Made by a program: the position numbers and the translations under genes
The notes under the pieces: model-generated
What the model was told of the DNA's origin: nothing
Database searches by the model: none
Seen by the model: the letters and a program-made list of their open reading frames with translations, nothing else
Assembly (NCBI GenBank): GCA_946618265.1
Contig: CAMOLA010000012.1
Span: forward strand, 1-41,410
Length of the DNA: 41,410 nucleotides
Direction: 5' to 3'
Source of the DNA: an uncultured Eggerthellaceae bacterium
GTDB lineage: Bacteria > Actinomycetota > Coriobacteriia > Coriobacteriales > Eggerthellaceae
Shown: piece after piece, positions 40,944-41,410 of the stretch
How the letters are laid out: every line of letters starts with the position of its first letter
How positions within the stretch are numbered: the stretch's first letter is position 1

Positions 40944-41410
40944 CTATGCGTTGTCGTTGGAATCGTCAAGGCCGGCGAGCTTTCGCCAGCGCCTCATGGT
41001 CTTGCCGGCGTCCGTGCTCGTGCCTGCGTTGGGAAGTCCGGTCTTTCCGCCTTGCTGCTTTGCGGGGGCGTCTGCGAACAGCCACGGCTCGGCCTCCTTT
41101 AGCGCGTCGACGTCGCCGCCGTGGTCGCCCAAGACCGCACGGGCAGCCTTCAGGTTGCGCACACCCGCGAGCTGCAGCCTGAAGTCGATACGGTCGCTCT
41201 CGCCCTGGGCCTTGAGCTCGGCGATCTCGCCGCGCAGCTGCTCGGCCGTCTCGGCGTTCTTCGCCGCCTCGGCCACCTGGGCCTCGAGCGCGGCAATCTT
41301 CTCGTCGCGCTCGGCGACAGCTTTTTCCCAATCGGTGCCGCTCACCTGCGGCTGGTCTTGCGTCGCCTGCTGCTGCCCGAGGTCTTCCTGGGCTTGCGGC
41401 TCTTCCTGCG
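40944..41410 (-). CDS. Phage scaffolding protein (N-terminus off the right edge)
   Basis: At least 155 residues. The open frame continues to the right edge with a Gln/Glu-rich stretch (QATQDQPQVSGTDWEKA), so the GTG at 41345 is probably an internal Val. The middle is a coiled coil (EKIAALEAQVAEAAK, EQLRGEIAELKAQ) and the C-terminus is basic (KTMRRWRKLAGL). Long helices plus a position just before the capsid gene fit a scaffold or capsid-assembly protein. Confidence 0.75.
   Translation of the reverse strand, partial: QEEPQAQEDLGQQQATQDQPQVSGTDWEKAVAERDEKIAALEAQVAEAAKNAETAEQLRGEIAELKAQGESDRIDFRLQLAGVRNLKAARAVLGDHGGDVDALKEAEPWLFADAPAKQQGGKTGLPNAGTSTDAGKTMRRWRKLAGLDDSNDNA

Larger units (their letters stand above)
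28486..41410. mobile_element. Prophage (one end and part of the structural module)
   Basis: It begins at the tRNA-Asp half site and continues beyond the right edge. It holds accessory and lysogeny genes (28737-33152) and structural genes on the minus strand (33139-41410) in the order scaffold, major capsid, connectors, terminator-like, Dit, endopeptidase-like, baseplate, fibre. No integrase is visible; it is expected next to the intact tRNA off the window. Confidence 0.85.

Overview
The window looks like a chromosome segment of a G+C-rich anaerobic actinobacterium of the Coriobacteriia, most likely the Eggerthellaceae. This is an inference from codon use, a Tat-exported molybdopterin oxidoreductase with a four-cluster ferredoxin subunit and an NrfD anchor, and several zinc-ribbon proteins; no rRNA or marker gene is present to prove it. 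Roughly the first 28.5 kb is host chromosome. From about 28.5 kb to the right edge is one end of a prophage.

Region 1 (1-7.7 kb, all minus strand) is an apparent envelope-stress or surface regulon. It holds an ECF sigma factor, an overlapping anti-sigma-like membrane protein, a seven-helix membrane protein and a PrsW-type intramembrane protease, joined by 1- to 14-base overlaps. Downstream lie a 61-residue zinc-ribbon gene, a second anti-sigma-like protein, and a very large secreted protein (beta-helix, PI-PLC X domain, Listeria/Bacteroides repeats) that runs off the left edge. The zinc-ribbon gene and the second membrane protein each have the same upstream promoter-like block, a good candidate for the target of the ECF sigma factor.

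Region 2 (7.9-15.3 kb) has assorted single genes: a PH-like/zinc-ribbon protein, a lipoprotein, a glyoxalase and C39-like peptidase pair, an aldo/keto reductase with two 4Fe-4S motifs, a TFIIB-type zinc-ribbon membrane protein, a small helical protein, and a DRB0094-type RNA ligase.

Region 3 (15.3-18.8 kb) is an accessory patch. Two near-identical long palindromes sit in two divergent intergenic regions, around an unknown protein with a DinJ/RelB-like tail, an orphan TnpC/DUF6262-like gene and an unknown cysteine-containing protein. A PD-(D/E)XK transposase-family nuclease follows.

Region 4 (19.1-28.1 kb) holds a lipase, a HAD phosphatase, a 185-bp element with perfect 28-bp inverted ends, a TetR regulator divergent from a three-gene molybdopterin oxidoreductase operon, and a fused double methyltransferase.

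Region 5 (28.49-41.41 kb) is the prophage. It starts at a 3' half of tRNA-Asp followed by what appears to be the tRNA's own terminator, which marks one attachment site. Next to it are a two-gene AAA-ATPase/TOPRIM cassette resembling known anti-phage systems (flanked by related small genes, one frameshifted), a small membrane protein and an XRE-type repressor. The structural genes then run on the minus strand from scaffold and major capsid through connectors, Dit, tail endopeptidase-like protein and collagen-like baseplate protein to a twice-frameshifted BspA-like fibre. No integrase, tape measure, tail tube or lysis gene is visible in the window.
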